Shown: one piece after another, positions 46,228 to 55,602 of the stretch | How the letters are laid out: each line of letters begins with the position of its first letter | Numbering within the stretch: the stretch's first letter is position 1 | The notes under the pieces: model-generated | Seen by the model: only the letters and a program-made list of their open reading frames with translations | Database searches by the model: none | Told to the model about the DNA's origin: nothing | Origin: Acidimicrobiales bacterium | Lineage (GTDB): Bacteria; Actinomycetota; Acidimicrobiia; Acidimicrobiales; RAAP-2 | Assembly: GCA_030039755.1 (NCBI GenBank) | Contig: JASHUY010000233.1 | Span: forward strand, 1-64,000 | Reading direction: 5' to 3' | Length of the DNA: 64,000 nucleotides | Translations under genes and position numbers: made by a program

Positions 46228-47351
46228 CCTCCCGAGCATGGTCCAAGGTCGGGAAGCGCCGGCTCGCCCGGGCGGCGCTCGTTGTCGGGATGACCTGGTC
46301 CGCCTTTCTCTGGATGCCGCTCGGTGGCGCCGTCGCAGGCGCCGCGCACGTCCCCGTCCGGGTACGGATCGTCGTCAACGGACAGCCCGCGGCAACGTCC
46401 TCGGACGCGCATCCGGTTCGCCTCGATCCGCGGAGCACCGCCCGGGTCCATGTCGTCCTCACTGCCGTCAGCTCGGAAGTGCGTGTCTCGACGGTGCGGT
46501 TCGAAGGGGACGTGATGGCGCTCCCGCTGTTCTCCTACGACAGCACGGTCGACTTCGTGGTCCCCGCGGGAGCGACGAGATCGTTCACATTCGAGATAAG
46601 CCTCACGGGGATCGGCAACGAAGCCACCGGGCTCGTCGACGCGACGTTCACGCTGCTCTCACCGAGTGGTGCGCCACTCGTGTCGCAGGGTGCGGTCACC
46701 GACGTCAATGGTTCGATCGTGTCCCTCTACGGTCTCTTCGGCCTCGCCGTGCTCCTGCTCACCGTGTCGTCGCTCCTCTTCGGGCTCCTCGCGATGGCCA
46801 GGCACCAACTTCCCCAGAACCGCTGGATGCGTGCGCTGCGGTTCCTCGTCCCCGGTTTCGGGGTCGGCTTGGTCCTCATCTTCACCATGTCCTCCCTGGG
46901 CGTCTTCGATCCGGGAACCGGCCACTGGCTTCCGCTCCTGATCATTCCGAGTGCGATCGGCCTCGCAGGTGGTTACCTGACTCCTGCACCGGACGAAGAG
47001 GAATTCGACGACTACGACCCGGACGTGCTGATCGCGCAGATCATGATCGTGGACGAGGACCCGCTCGAGGAACAGCCTGCGCGCGAGCCCGAGTTCGCGT
47101 ATTCGGGCGTCGTGCGGCCGACGGGGCTCTCCGCCGCCTCGACGGAGAGCTCGGGTGGCCGCGACGGGAGGGCCACGGCCGGACCACCGCCGGAGAGCCG
47201 GGCGTCCGCCGACCCGCCGTGGTCGAGCTCCGACAGCCGGGCCACGGTCGCACCCGCCGCGGGGATCCCCGAGCCCGACGGCCGGGCCACGGCCGCACCT
47301 GCTCCCGACGCAGACGCGCCGGCCGAAGACGACCACCGCTCGTCGGGTTGA
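46224..47351 (+). CDS. Putative exported/membrane protein; probable TTG start overlapping the kinase stop
   Basis: Signal-like LARAALVVGMTWSAFLWMPLGGAVAGA, extracytoplasmic beta-rich segment, several TM segments, acidic and Ala/Pro-rich tail. Confidence 0.6.
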   Translation: MTSRAWSKVGKRRLARAALVVGMTWSAFLWMPLGGAVAGAAHVPVRVRIVVNGQPAATSSDAHPVRLDPRSTARVHVVLTAVSSEVRVSTVRFEGDVMALPLFSYDSTVDFVVPAGATRSFTFEISLTGIGNEATGLVDATFTLLSPSGAPLVSQGAVTDVNGSIVSLYGLFGLAVLLLTVSSLLFGLLAMARHQLPQNRWMRALRFLVPGFGVGLVLIFTMSSLGVFDPGTGHWLPLLIIPSAIGLAGGYLTPAPDEEEFDDYDPDVLIAQIMIVDEDPLEEQPAREPEFAYSGVVRPTGLSAASTESSGGRDGRATAGPPPESRASADPPWSSSDSRATVAPAAGIPEPDGRATAAPAPDADAPAEDDHRSSG

Positions 47352-48748
47352 CGGCCGGCAGTCGTCGGCCTTCGCCCGATGCCGAGGCTGGCGAGCCCGC
47401 TCAGGGCGGCCATGAGCGCACAGAACAGCCAGAGATGGTGGGCCGAGGCCACGGCGCCGTCGAGCGACCGGGGCGTGCCCAAGATCACCACCAGGATCGC
47501 CACCCCGAACGAGCCGCCGACCTGGCGGGCGGTCTGGTTCACGGCACTGCCCACGGCGAAGCGTTCGGGGTGGAGGGAGGACACGGCGGCCGCCCCGAGC
47601 ACCGGCAAGGTGAGCCCGATCCCGAGCCCTCCGAGCAGGGTCGCGGGGAGCCACCCGGTGAGGTACTCGGGGTGGGGCCCTACCCGGAAGGCGTAGAAGA
47701 GCAGGCCCGCCGCCATGAACGTTGCGCCGATGACGACCATGCGCCGGAACCCGTACCTGGTGGCCAGCCTCCCGGCCGGACCCGAGACGGCGGCCACCAC
47801 GACCGGTCCCGGAGTGATCGACAGTCCGGCTCGGAGGATCGAGAAGTGCCACACGCTCGTGAGGAACAAGATGTTCCCGAGCAGCATGGCGAAGAAGCCC
47901 ATGGCGTAGAGCAAGGTCGCGAGATTGGCGAAGGTGAACGATCGAGCCTTGAACAGGGTCAGGTCGAGCACCGGCTCGGGGTGACGCCGACAGCGGACGA
48001 GGAAGGCGGCGCCGACGACCACTCCGGCGGCGAAGCACGTGAGAACGCGAGCGCTCGTCCAACCCCATGCCGGCCCTTCGGAGATCGCGAGCACCGACGC
48101 GGCGAGCGACGCGCTCACCAGCACGACGCCGAAGTAGTCCGGGTGCGGGCGCGTGGCATCGGCCCGATGTGCCACGAGCACTCGCCGGCCGGCGAGAAAG
48201 GCGGCCGCCGCGACCGGGACGTTGACGAAGAAGGCCCAGCGCCATCCTGCCGCGGTGATGAGCGCCGCCCCCAACGACGGCCCCGTGGCGACGGCCAGCG
48301 CACCGACGCCGGCCCAGAGGGCCACGATCTGCGATCGTCGCTCGGGTTCGAATGCGGCGAGCAGCAGCCCGAGAGAGGAGGGCAGCAGGGCAGCGGCGCC
48401 TGCGCCTTGGAGCACGCGTCCGAGGACCAGTACGGCGACGCTCGGAGCAAAGCCGCACAGCGCCGAGCCGAACGTGAAGACGCCGAGCCCCACGAAGAAC
48501 ACCAATCGCTTCCCGATGCGGTCTGCGGTGCGACCGCCGGTGACGAGCAAGGCGGCGAAGACGATGGCGTACCCGGTGATCACCCACGCGAGGGCTGCCC
48601 TGGTGTCGTGGGGAAACGAGCGTTCGAGGGCGGGGAACGCCACGTTCACGATCGAGAGATCGAGAGACGCCATGAAGGTGCCGAGCGCCGTCACGGCGAA
48701 CACCGCACCCCGGTGGGAACCCGGAGACGCCACCGCGAGTTCACTCAT
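47012..48748 (-). CDS. MFS transporter, DHA2 (14-TM drug exporter) type
   Basis: GTFMASLDLSIVNVAFPALER, WVITGYAIVFAALLVTGGRTADRIGKR, LGRVLQGAGAAALLPSSLGLL; long low-complexity C-terminal tail. Confidence 0.87.
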   Translation of the reverse strand: MSELAVASPGSHRGAVFAVTALGTFMASLDLSIVNVAFPALERSFPHDTRAALAWVITGYAIVFAALLVTGGRTADRIGKRLVFFVGLGVFTFGSALCGFAPSVAVLVLGRVLQGAGAAALLPSSLGLLLAAFEPERRSQIVALWAGVGALAVATGPSLGAALITAAGWRWAFFVNVPVAAAAFLAGRRVLVAHRADATRPHPDYFGVVLVSASLAASVLAISEGPAWGWTSARVLTCFAAGVVVGAAFLVRCRRHPEPVLDLTLFKARSFTFANLATLLYAMGFFAMLLGNILFLTSVWHFSILRAGLSITPGPVVVAAVSGPAGRLATRYGFRRMVVIGATFMAAGLLFYAFRVGPHPEYLTGWLPATLLGGLGIGLTLPVLGAAAVSSLHPERFAVGSAVNQTARQVGGSFGVAILVVILGTPRSLDGAVASAHHLWLFCALMAALSGLASLGIGRRPTTAGRQPDERWSSSAGASASGAGAAVARPSGSGIPAAGATVARLSELDHGGSADARLSGGGPAVALPSRPPELSVEAAESPVGRTTPEYANSGSRAGCSSSGSSSTIMICAISTSGS

Positions 48749-48769
48749 GGAACTGAGCCTACGGGATCG

Positions 48770-48786
48770 AGTAGCATCATGCAACT
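48770..48786. promoter_or_regulatory. Candidate HxlR operator (imperfect palindrome AGTaGCAT-C-ATGCaACT)
   Basis: Only substantial palindrome I noticed in the 57-bp divergent MFS/HxlR intergenic region. Confidence 0.45.
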
Positions 48787-48805
48787 GACCGGCTATCCTG
48801 GCCGG

Positions 48806-49297
48806 ATGGAACGGACGAGCTTCTCAAAATGGAACTGCTCTGTGGCGCAGTGCCTCGAGGTCGTCGGCGAGTGGTGGAGCATGCTCATCGTGCGCGATGC
48901 GTTCATGGGCATCCGGCGCTTCGACGACTTTCAGCGTGACCTCGGGATCTCGCGCAACATCCTGAACCAGCGGCTCAACCATCTGGTCGAGTTCGGGGTG
49001 CTGAGCAAGGAGCCCTACTGCGAGCGGCCACTTCGATACCAGTACCGACTGACCGAGAAGGGGAGGGACCTGTGGCCCGTTCTCACCGCCATCCGCCAGT
49101 GGGGCGACACCTACCAAGCCCCTGATGGTCCGCCGGTCGAGCTGGTCCACAAGGGGTGCGGCCACACCAGCACGGCGGTGATGCACTGTTCGGTCTGCGA
49201 TGAGCCCATCGAGGCCGGCGACATGAAGGTGGCGCCGGGTCCGGGCTACAAGGGGGATTCGATCCTGCCGGTTCTCCGGGCGGTCTCCCGCTCCTGA
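48806..49297 (+). CDS. HxlR-family transcriptional regulator
   Basis: CSVAQCLEVVGEWWSMLIVRDAFMGIRRFDDFQRDLGISRNILNQRLNHLVEFGVLSKEPY. Confidence 0.92.
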   Translation: MERTSFSKWNCSVAQCLEVVGEWWSMLIVRDAFMGIRRFDDFQRDLGISRNILNQRLNHLVEFGVLSKEPYCERPLRYQYRLTEKGRDLWPVLTAIRQWGDTYQAPDGPPVELVHKGCGHTSTAVMHCSVCDEPIEAGDMKVAPGPGYKGDSILPVLRAVSRS

Positions 49298-49353
49298 GGG
49301 GAGCGGAGTGCTCCCATGCGCGTCTGGTGGCGGGCGCATGTGTACATGGCAAG

Positions 49354-50292
49354 TTAGGGAACCAGCACGATCCGGTCGTCGGACCCGGCGCTGTCGGTCC
49401 ACACCTTCTCGACCTCGGAGAGCGGTACAGCCTTGGCCCTGACGTCGAACGCGCCGTCGGCGACGGCTTTCGCGAGCTTCGGGATCTCCTCGACGAAGTC
49501 GCGGCCGGCGACCGACCCGATGCCGCTGCCGACGATCTCCAGGCGCGCCGAGCGAAGCGCGGCCGCCGGGACCGCGGCCTCCGGGCCGGCGACCGCGCCG
49601 ACCTCGATCCAGGTCAGCTGCTTGCCACGGTCGGCGCGGTTGGTGAGGATCTCGACCATTGCCTTCGCCGTGGGCTCGCCCCACAGGTAGTCGATCACCA
49701 CGTCGACATCGGCCGCCTGCGCAAGCTGGTCGAGGGTGCAGGTGAGGTCGGCGCCCAGTACCGAGAGTTCGGCCAGCTTGGCCGTGTCGCGGCCCGCGGC
49801 GATCACTTCGGAAGCCCCGAAGCGTTTGGCGACCTGGATCGCCATGCGCCCGGCGTTGCCCGTCGCCCCCAGGACGGCCACTCGCTGCCGGCGCCCGAAC
49901 TCGATCCGCCGCCGCAGCGCCACCCATGAGGACATCGCCGGATTCATCGCGGCCGCTACCGCGACCGGATCGGTGCCATCCGGGAGCACCACGCTGCGGT
50001 CGAGGTCGATCACCGTCCGCTCGGCCATCGTCCCGAGCGTCGTCTCGTCGACGTCGATGATCGCGTAGCGGATCTTTCCCTTCGGGTCGCGCACGACGGC
50101 GTCCACACCGGGGATGAGGGGCAGTTCGCCGGTACTCGTGTAATGGGACCCTCCCGCCTGGGAGCGCACCCGCGGATGCAAACCGGCCGCCAGAACGCCC
50201 ACGACGACCTCACCCCTGCCTTTTGCGACAGGGTCGGGAAAGTCCTGGTAGTGAGGTGGCCTTGAGAAATCGTCGACGACTGCGGCCTTCAT
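49354..50292 (-). CDS. Zinc-type/quinone oxidoreductase-like MDR protein
   Basis: MKAAVVDDFSRPPHYQDFPDP; RVAVLGATGNAGRMAIQVAKRFGASEVIAAGR. Confidence 0.85.
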   Translation of the reverse strand: MKAAVVDDFSRPPHYQDFPDPVAKGRGEVVVGVLAAGLHPRVRSQAGGSHYTSTGELPLIPGVDAVVRDPKGKIRYAIIDVDETTLGTMAERTVIDLDRSVVLPDGTDPVAVAAAMNPAMSSWVALRRRIEFGRRQRVAVLGATGNAGRMAIQVAKRFGASEVIAAGRDTAKLAELSVLGADLTCTLDQLAQAADVDVVIDYLWGEPTAKAMVEILTNRADRGKQLTWIEVGAVAGPEAAVPAAALRSARLEIVGSGIGSVAGRDFVEEIPKLAKAVADGAFDVRAKAVPLSEVEKVWTDSAGSDDRIVLVP

Positions 50293-50352
50293 GGTCGTCC
50301 TCCTTCGGGCGCTGCCACCTGAGCGCGCGCATCTCCCAGGACTAGTTCTTCC

Positions 50353-50373
50353 TACCAATCAATATAGTTGGTA
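50353..50373. promoter_or_regulatory. Candidate MarR operator, inverted repeat TACCAA-N9-TTGGTA
   Basis: TACCAATCAATATAGTTGGTA between divergent oxidoreductase and MarR genes. Confidence 0.5.
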
Positions 50374-50402
50374 CTTCCAATCATCTCAAGTAGGATCGCC
50401 TC

Positions 50403-50864
50403 ATGGCTACCTCCAACCCCGAGGCGCGGCCGCTGTCGCGAGGTCAGGTGGAGTTGATCGACGCCATGGTCCGCGCGTCGTTCGTCACCATGGCCGTACT
50501 CACCAGGACCGCCGCTGAGCACGACCTTTCGCTGACCCAGTTGCGCATGCTCGCCATCCTGCGCGACCGCCAGGGCGCGATGAGTGAGCTGGCCGACTAC
50601 CTCGGGCTCGACCGCTCGACGATCTCGGGATTGGTCGATCGGGCCGAGAAGCGGGGGCTGCTGCGGCGAACCCCCAATCCGCTGGACGGTCGCGGCGTCG
50701 ATGTCGCCCTCACCTCTGAGGGGATCGAACTGGCCCATCGTGGCGCTGAGCAGATCGCCCAGGCGCTGTCGCCGATGACCCGCGTTCTCAGTCGCGTGGA
50801 AGCACGCCGCCTCGTGGCACTGCTGGAGCGGATGTTCGGTCCCGACGGGGCGTACGAGCCGTGA
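50403..50864 (+). CDS. MarR-family transcriptional regulator
   Basis: LSLTQLRMLAILRDRQGAMSELADYLGLDRSTISGLVDRAEKRGLLRRTPNPLDGRGVDVALT. Confidence 0.92.
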   Translation: MATSNPEARPLSRGQVELIDAMVRASFVTMAVLTRTAAEHDLSLTQLRMLAILRDRQGAMSELADYLGLDRSTISGLVDRAEKRGLLRRTPNPLDGRGVDVALTSEGIELAHRGAEQIAQALSPMTRVLSRVEARRLVALLERMFGPDGAYEP

Positions 50865-51006
50865 GCGCACCCGGAAAGGCGATCGCGCGGGGGGCGACGA
50901 ACCGTCCGCGGTCGGCGTTCCGTCGGGTGGTTGAACGGTTCCGGCCGGTGGCAGGTACGGTCCTGTCCGTGACCGCCACACCGGGCTCGAGCGGCTCTTC
51001 CCCTCG

Positions 51007-52386
51007 ATGACACACGCGCCGAGCCCGAGTTACTCCACGACCGCTCGCGTCGAGGCACCCACGTCGGCCCACCTCCTCATGGATCTCGCCCGATCGATCA
51101 GCCAGCACGGCGGCGACGTCGTCGCCATCGACCTCGTGGAGGTCACCACCACCGGGGCGCGGGTCGACGTCACCTTCAACGCGGTGGACGAGCCGCACGT
51201 CGGGCGCATCGGTGCCGGGCTGCAAGCCGACGGTTATCAGGTGCGCAGCGTCTCCGACCGCACCTTCCTCTCCCATCTCGGCGGCGTCATCGAGGTGATG
51301 CCACGCATCAGGATCCGCACGCGCGACGACTTGTCGCGCGTGTACACGCCCGGCGTGGCCCGTATCTCCCGCCAGATCGCCGCCCGGCCGGAGGCAGCCT
51401 GGAACCTCACCGGCAAGGGCAACACCGTCGCGGTGGTGACCGACGGTACGGCCGTGCTCGGGCTGGGGAACGTGGGGCCTCTCGCGGCCCTGCCCGTGAT
51501 GGAAGGGAAGGCGGCCCTCTTCAAGTCCTTTGCCAACGTGAACGCCTTTCCCATATGCCTCGACACCACGCGAACCGACGACACCGTGGCTGCGGTGCGA
51601 GCGATCGCCCCCGGCTTCGGCGGCGTGAACCTCGAGGACATCGCTGCGCCGCAGTGCTTCGAGGTGGAGGCCCGGCTGCAGGAGGCGCTCGACGTGCCCG
51701 TCTTCCACGACGACCAGCACGGCACGGCGGTGGTCGTCCTCGCCGGCCTCGTCAACGCGTGCCGCATCACCGGCCGGCGGCTGGAGGACCTGCGGGTCGT
51801 CGTGATCGGGATCGGGGCGGCCGGCACGGCGATCTCCAAGATCCTGCTCGACGCGGGTGTGCACGACCTTGTCGCCGTCGACCGCAACGGGCCGCTGAGC
51901 CCGGACGATCCCGGGTTGCCGCCGCACCAGCGCGAGGTGGTCGCGCGCAGCCGTGCTCGACCGGTGACGACCCTCGAGGAGGCGGTGACCGGGGCCGACG
52001 TGGTGGTGGGGGTGAGCCGCCGGGGGGGATGGGATCCGAACGTGCTGTCCAAAATGGCCCCCAACCCCATCGTCTTCGCGCTCGCAAATCCAGAGCCTGA
52101 GGTCTACTTGGAGGAGATGCCACCGGGCGGCCTGCTCGCGACCGGGCGCTCGGACCTTCCGAACCAGGTGAACAACGCGCTCTGCTTCCCCGGGATCTTC
52201 CGCGGTGCGCTGAACGCGAGGGCTTCCCAGATCACCCCGCGCATGCAGGAAGCGGCCGCGCACGCCATCGCCGGCGCGGTGAGCGACGCCGAGCGGGCGA
52301 TCGGTGTCATCGTCCCCTCCCTCTTCCATCCCGACGTCCACCGTGCGGTCGCGACAGCGGTGGAGGCGGTCGCACTCGGCCGGTGA
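51007..52386 (+). CDS. NAD(P)-dependent malic enzyme with N-terminal ACT-like domain
   Basis: RVYTPGVARIS, TDGTAVLGLGNVGPLAALPVMEGKAALFK, DDQHGTAVVVLAGL, ALANPEPEV, TGRSDLPNQVNNALCFPGIFRGAL. Confidence 0.93.
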   Translation: MTHAPSPSYSTTARVEAPTSAHLLMDLARSISQHGGDVVAIDLVEVTTTGARVDVTFNAVDEPHVGRIGAGLQADGYQVRSVSDRTFLSHLGGVIEVMPRIRIRTRDDLSRVYTPGVARISRQIAARPEAAWNLTGKGNTVAVVTDGTAVLGLGNVGPLAALPVMEGKAALFKSFANVNAFPICLDTTRTDDTVAAVRAIAPGFGGVNLEDIAAPQCFEVEARLQEALDVPVFHDDQHGTAVVVLAGLVNACRITGRRLEDLRVVVIGIGAAGTAISKILLDAGVHDLVAVDRNGPLSPDDPGLPPHQREVVARSRARPVTTLEEAVTGADVVVGVSRRGGWDPNVLSKMAPNPIVFALANPEPEVYLEEMPPGGLLATGRSDLPNQVNNALCFPGIFRGALNARASQITPRMQEAAAHAIAGAVSDAERAIGVIVPSLFHPDVHRAVATAVEAVALGR

Positions 52387-52402
52387 CCGGCCCGGGAGTT
52401 TC

Positions 52403-52987
52403 TCAGGTGGGGGCAGCGTCCTCGAGGGTCTCCACCTCCTGGGGCCGGAGGCGCGACAGCAGCGGCCGTACGGCGGTACTCAGCGCGTCCTTGGCCTGCG
52501 AGAGCCTCGCCCGGTCTGTGTCGGTGAGCTCGTCGCCCCGACGTCGCAGCATCCGGACCAACAAGGTGGAGAACCGCTCGACCTTCTCCATGAAGACCCG
52601 CGCCGCCGGGTCCTCGAAGAGGGCCGGAGCCGCGACGAGCACCATCGAAGCGAGCGCCTGCACCTCGCTCTCCGGATCGCGCTCACGCGGCTGACCGGGT
52701 GCACCGATCAGGGCGCTCTCCGTCCGCAAGGCCTGGCCGTAGACGATCAGGGCCTGGACGGCGGCGACACGCTTCCGCTCCCTGACCTTGCGGCGGGCGG
52801 CCACCTGGTCCACCACCTGGACCGTGACGCCCAGGATCAACGTGCTCGTGACGAACGAGCCGATCAGTGAGTGCCGGTCCCACCACGCGCCTACTCCGGG
52901 GACGGCGAGATCGGTGACCACCACCACGGCGATCGCAAGCAGCGTCGCGGTCCCACCCGCGGCCGTGATGCGGTTCACGGGTCTCAT
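52403..52987 (-). CDS. Hypothetical membrane protein
   Basis: Two hydrophobic segments (TATLLAIAVVVVTDLAV; SFVTSTLILGVTVQVV) followed by a charged helical region. Confidence 0.55.
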   Translation of the reverse strand: MRPVNRITAAGGTATLLAIAVVVVTDLAVPGVGAWWDRHSLIGSFVTSTLILGVTVQVVDQVAARRKVRERKRVAAVQALIVYGQALRTESALIGAPGQPRERDPESEVQALASMVLVAAPALFEDPAARVFMEKVERFSTLLVRMLRRRGDELTDTDRARLSQAKDALSTAVRPLLSRLRPQEVETLEDAAPT

Positions 52988-53113
52988 TTGATACCAAGGA
53001 TCGTCCGTGCGTGACCGGCTCGACTCGTCGGGCTCGTGGAGGCGAGGTGTAGGACCCGCTTTGATAATCTGCGGCCACTTGCGAACGAAGGCGCGAGGCA
53101 CGGGTAGGCGACG

Positions 53114-53518
53114 GTGGTGGCGAACAAGAGCGGACGGCAAGAAGGGAATGCTTCGCGTCTCATCGATGCGAGGATCGAGGAGTTCGACGACTGGCGCGGC
53201 AAGACGCTCTCGCGGCTGCGAACGCTGATCAGGGAAGCGGATCCCGAGGTCGTCGAGGAGTGGAAGTGGGTGAAACCGAGCAGTGGCGGAACTCCCGTCT
53301 GGCACCACAACGGCGGCATCTGCACCGGTGAGGTGTACAAGGGCGTCGTGAAGCTCACCTTCTTCAAGGGCGCGTCCCTGGAAGACCCCTCGGGCCTCTT
53401 CAACTCGAGCCTCGAAGGCAAGGTCAGAAGGGCCATCGACGTGCACGAGGGCGATCGCATCGATGAGAAGGCCTTCAAGGCGCTCGTCCGTGCGGCCGTC
53501 GCCCTGAACCTGTCGTAG
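53114..53518 (+). CDS. DUF1801-type protein
   Basis: WRGKTLSRLRTLIREADPEVVEEWKWVKPSSGGTPVWHHNGGICTGEVYKGVVKLTFFKGA. Confidence 0.75.
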   Translation: MVANKSGRQEGNASRLIDARIEEFDDWRGKTLSRLRTLIREADPEVVEEWKWVKPSSGGTPVWHHNGGICTGEVYKGVVKLTFFKGASLEDPSGLFNSSLEGKVRRAIDVHEGDRIDEKAFKALVRAAVALNLS

Positions 53519-53579
53519 TCCCCGAACGTTCCCGTTGGACCGTGGGCGAGTGGGTGGCCGAACAGTTCGAGGAGTGAAG

Positions 53580-53936
53580 ATGACCAGCTCTTCCACCGGG
53601 GGGATCAAGACCGTGCTCCACCCCGTGTCCGACACGGCGAAAGCCAAGGCCGTCTACACGGCCCTGCTGGGCGTTCCGCCACAGGTCGACGAGCCCTACT
53701 ACGTCGGCTTCGACGTCGCAGGCCAGCACATCGGGCTGGTTCCGGGCGGCGGGGCGCAGGGCATGACCTCGCCCGTCGCGTACTGGCACGTGCCGGACAT
53801 CGAGGCGAAGCTGGCCGAGGTGACCGCGGCCGGTGCGACCCTCAAGGAACCGGCGCACGACGTCGGCGGCGGACGCCTGGTGGCCAGCGTCACCGATCCC
53901 GACGGCAACGTCCTCGGTCTCATCCAGGACCCGTGA
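53580..53936 (+). CDS. VOC family (glyoxalase-like) protein
   Basis: HPVSDTAKAKAVYTALLGVPPQVDEPYYVGFDVAGQHIGLVP; DPDGNVLGLIQDP. Confidence 0.87.
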   Translation: MTSSSTGGIKTVLHPVSDTAKAKAVYTALLGVPPQVDEPYYVGFDVAGQHIGLVPGGGAQGMTSPVAYWHVPDIEAKLAEVTAAGATLKEPAHDVGGGRLVASVTDPDGNVLGLIQDP

Positions 53937-54385
53937 GCCCCGAACCGCGACCACGCGCGCGACGTCGTCACGACACCGAGCAGCGGCTGGCTCACGACGA
54001 CGACGTCTGGCTCGCCAGCTCCTCGCCGGACGGGGTGCCGTGGCTGGTACCGCTCTCCTTCGAGTGGGACGGCGAGACGTTGCTGGTGGCGACCCTGACG
54101 GACAGCCGGACCGGCCGGAACCTGGCCGCCAACCCGACCGCCAGGTTGGGCTTGGGCAACACCCGCGACGTCTCGACGATCGAGGGAGACGTCGAGGTCC
54201 TCGAAATGGACGAGCTGGCGGCGGAACGGCGACAGCGCTTCGTCGAGCGCACCGGCTGGGACCCCTCGACCGAAGCCGTCGCGTACCGGTGGTTCCGGGT
54301 GTCTCCTCGTCGCATCCAGGCTTGGCGTGAGGTGAACGAGATGGCAGGCCGCGAGTTGATGCGCGATGGGCGCTGGTTGGTGTGA
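53933..54385 (+). CDS. Pyridoxamine 5'-phosphate oxidase-like (split-barrel, possibly F420-dependent) protein
   Basis: DVWLASSSPDGVPWLVPLSFEWDGETLLVATLTDSRTGRNLAANPTARLGLGNTRDVSTIEGDVEVLE. Confidence 0.8.
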   Translation: MSPEPRPRARRRHDTEQRLAHDDDVWLASSSPDGVPWLVPLSFEWDGETLLVATLTDSRTGRNLAANPTARLGLGNTRDVSTIEGDVEVLEMDELAAERRQRFVERTGWDPSTEAVAYRWFRVSPRRIQAWREVNEMAGRELMRDGRWLV

Positions 54386-54413
54386 ACCCGCGCACGCCGC
54401 GGCGAACCTCGAG

Positions 54414-55511
54414 TCACGCCATCCTGCGTAGGACGGCGACCGTGCTCTCCAACCCGTCCATGTCGGCGTAGCAGCCCTGCAGGTGCCGCCCGCCGGACGC
54501 CCCCTCGGAGAAGGCCGTCCGCGAGTGCAGCAGTCGCACGTTGTCGAAGATGACGCAGTCGCCGGGATCGAGCCGGAAGGTCAGCTGCAGCTCCGCCCGC
54601 GACACGATCTCACTGAAGCGGCGGTACGCCGTGTAGAAGTCCGCCGCGTCGCGGGGAGAGAGCCGAACGGTCTCCATCGAGCGATGGTTGAGGCGGACCT
54701 CCCGGATCCGACCGAGGGCGTCGAGCCCGATGATGGTCCGCTCGGCGCGGAGAGCAGCGTAGGCGTCGCTCCACGCAAACAAGACAGGAGTGCGGGCAAG
54801 CACCCCGAAGGCCTCCACGTCCTCCTCGCGGAGGAGGGCCGCGGCCGCGAAGCCGTCGACGAGCCCCGAGTCTCCGCCGTCGACGGCGTTCGAGAGGCAG
54901 TGCAGCAACTGCAACGTCGGCACGGGATCCCGGTAGGGGTTGTCCGTGTGGGGCGCGATCGCAAGACCGGTGTACGCGAGGTTGTTCGGGTTCACCTCGG
55001 CCCGCACGTCGAAGAGCCGGCCGTAGTTCGTCTCGCGCACGTAGCCGAGGGTGCCGGCGATGTCGAGTACGGTTCCCTCGACGGCCGGCGTTCGCCGGAG
55101 GATCGCAAAGCCGAGCAGCTCGACCAGCTCGAGCGTGCGCAACCGGACCGCGGGTTCTTGCACGTACTGCGCCCAGTCCTCGACCGGCATGCAGCCGGCG
55201 AGGTCGGCCGCCTGCCAACGTCGTTTGCCCCGCTCGCTGCGTCCGTCATGTTCGGGACGTCCCGCCTGCTCCACCAGCCAGTCGCGCCGGAACGTGGCGA
55301 CGTGCCCGTCAGGAGCGAACCGGACCGACACCGTCCCCTCGGCTTCCTCGACGCGTTCGACCGAGAGATCTTGCGGGAGGTCGCGCACCGAGGTGAGCCT
55401 CTGGCCGCTCCAGGGGTCGCGACAGCGCTCGCATGCGCAATTGTCCCGAAGCCACACCGCCGGATAGGACCGCACGACCTCGACGGCCGACGCCCCCGGC
55501 TCTACCCCCAC
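54414..55511 (-). CDS. Gamma-butyrobetaine hydroxylase-like Fe(II)/2OG dioxygenase (TauD family with DUF971-like N-terminus)
   Basis: AVWLRDNCACERCRDPWSGQRL; LAIAPHTDNPYRDPVPTLQLLHCL; LDPGDCVIFDNVRLLHSRTAFS. Confidence 0.87.
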   Translation of the reverse strand: MGVEPGASAVEVVRSYPAVWLRDNCACERCRDPWSGQRLTSVRDLPQDLSVERVEEAEGTVSVRFAPDGHVATFRRDWLVEQAGRPEHDGRSERGKRRWQAADLAGCMPVEDWAQYVQEPAVRLRTLELVELLGFAILRRTPAVEGTVLDIAGTLGYVRETNYGRLFDVRAEVNPNNLAYTGLAIAPHTDNPYRDPVPTLQLLHCLSNAVDGGDSGLVDGFAAAALLREEDVEAFGVLARTPVLFAWSDAYAALRAERTIIGLDALGRIREVRLNHRSMETVRLSPRDAADFYTAYRRFSEIVSRAELQLTFRLDPGDCVIFDNVRLLHSRTAFSEGASGGRHLQGCYADMDGLESTVAVLRRMA

Positions 55512-55602
55512 CCCGCCATCATGGCGCGTGCCCGGTACCAGGCGGGGGCCCGACAGCCGGACAACGTGCCCGCGGGCCCGATCTGGGGCAAGATTCCCCC
55601 CC

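Noticed and set aside
46238-48805. Upstream part of the 1019-aa plus ORF ending at 49297
   Set aside because: Only the last ~163 residues (from 48806) look like a real protein (HxlR); the rest is an antisense/alternate-frame shadow.
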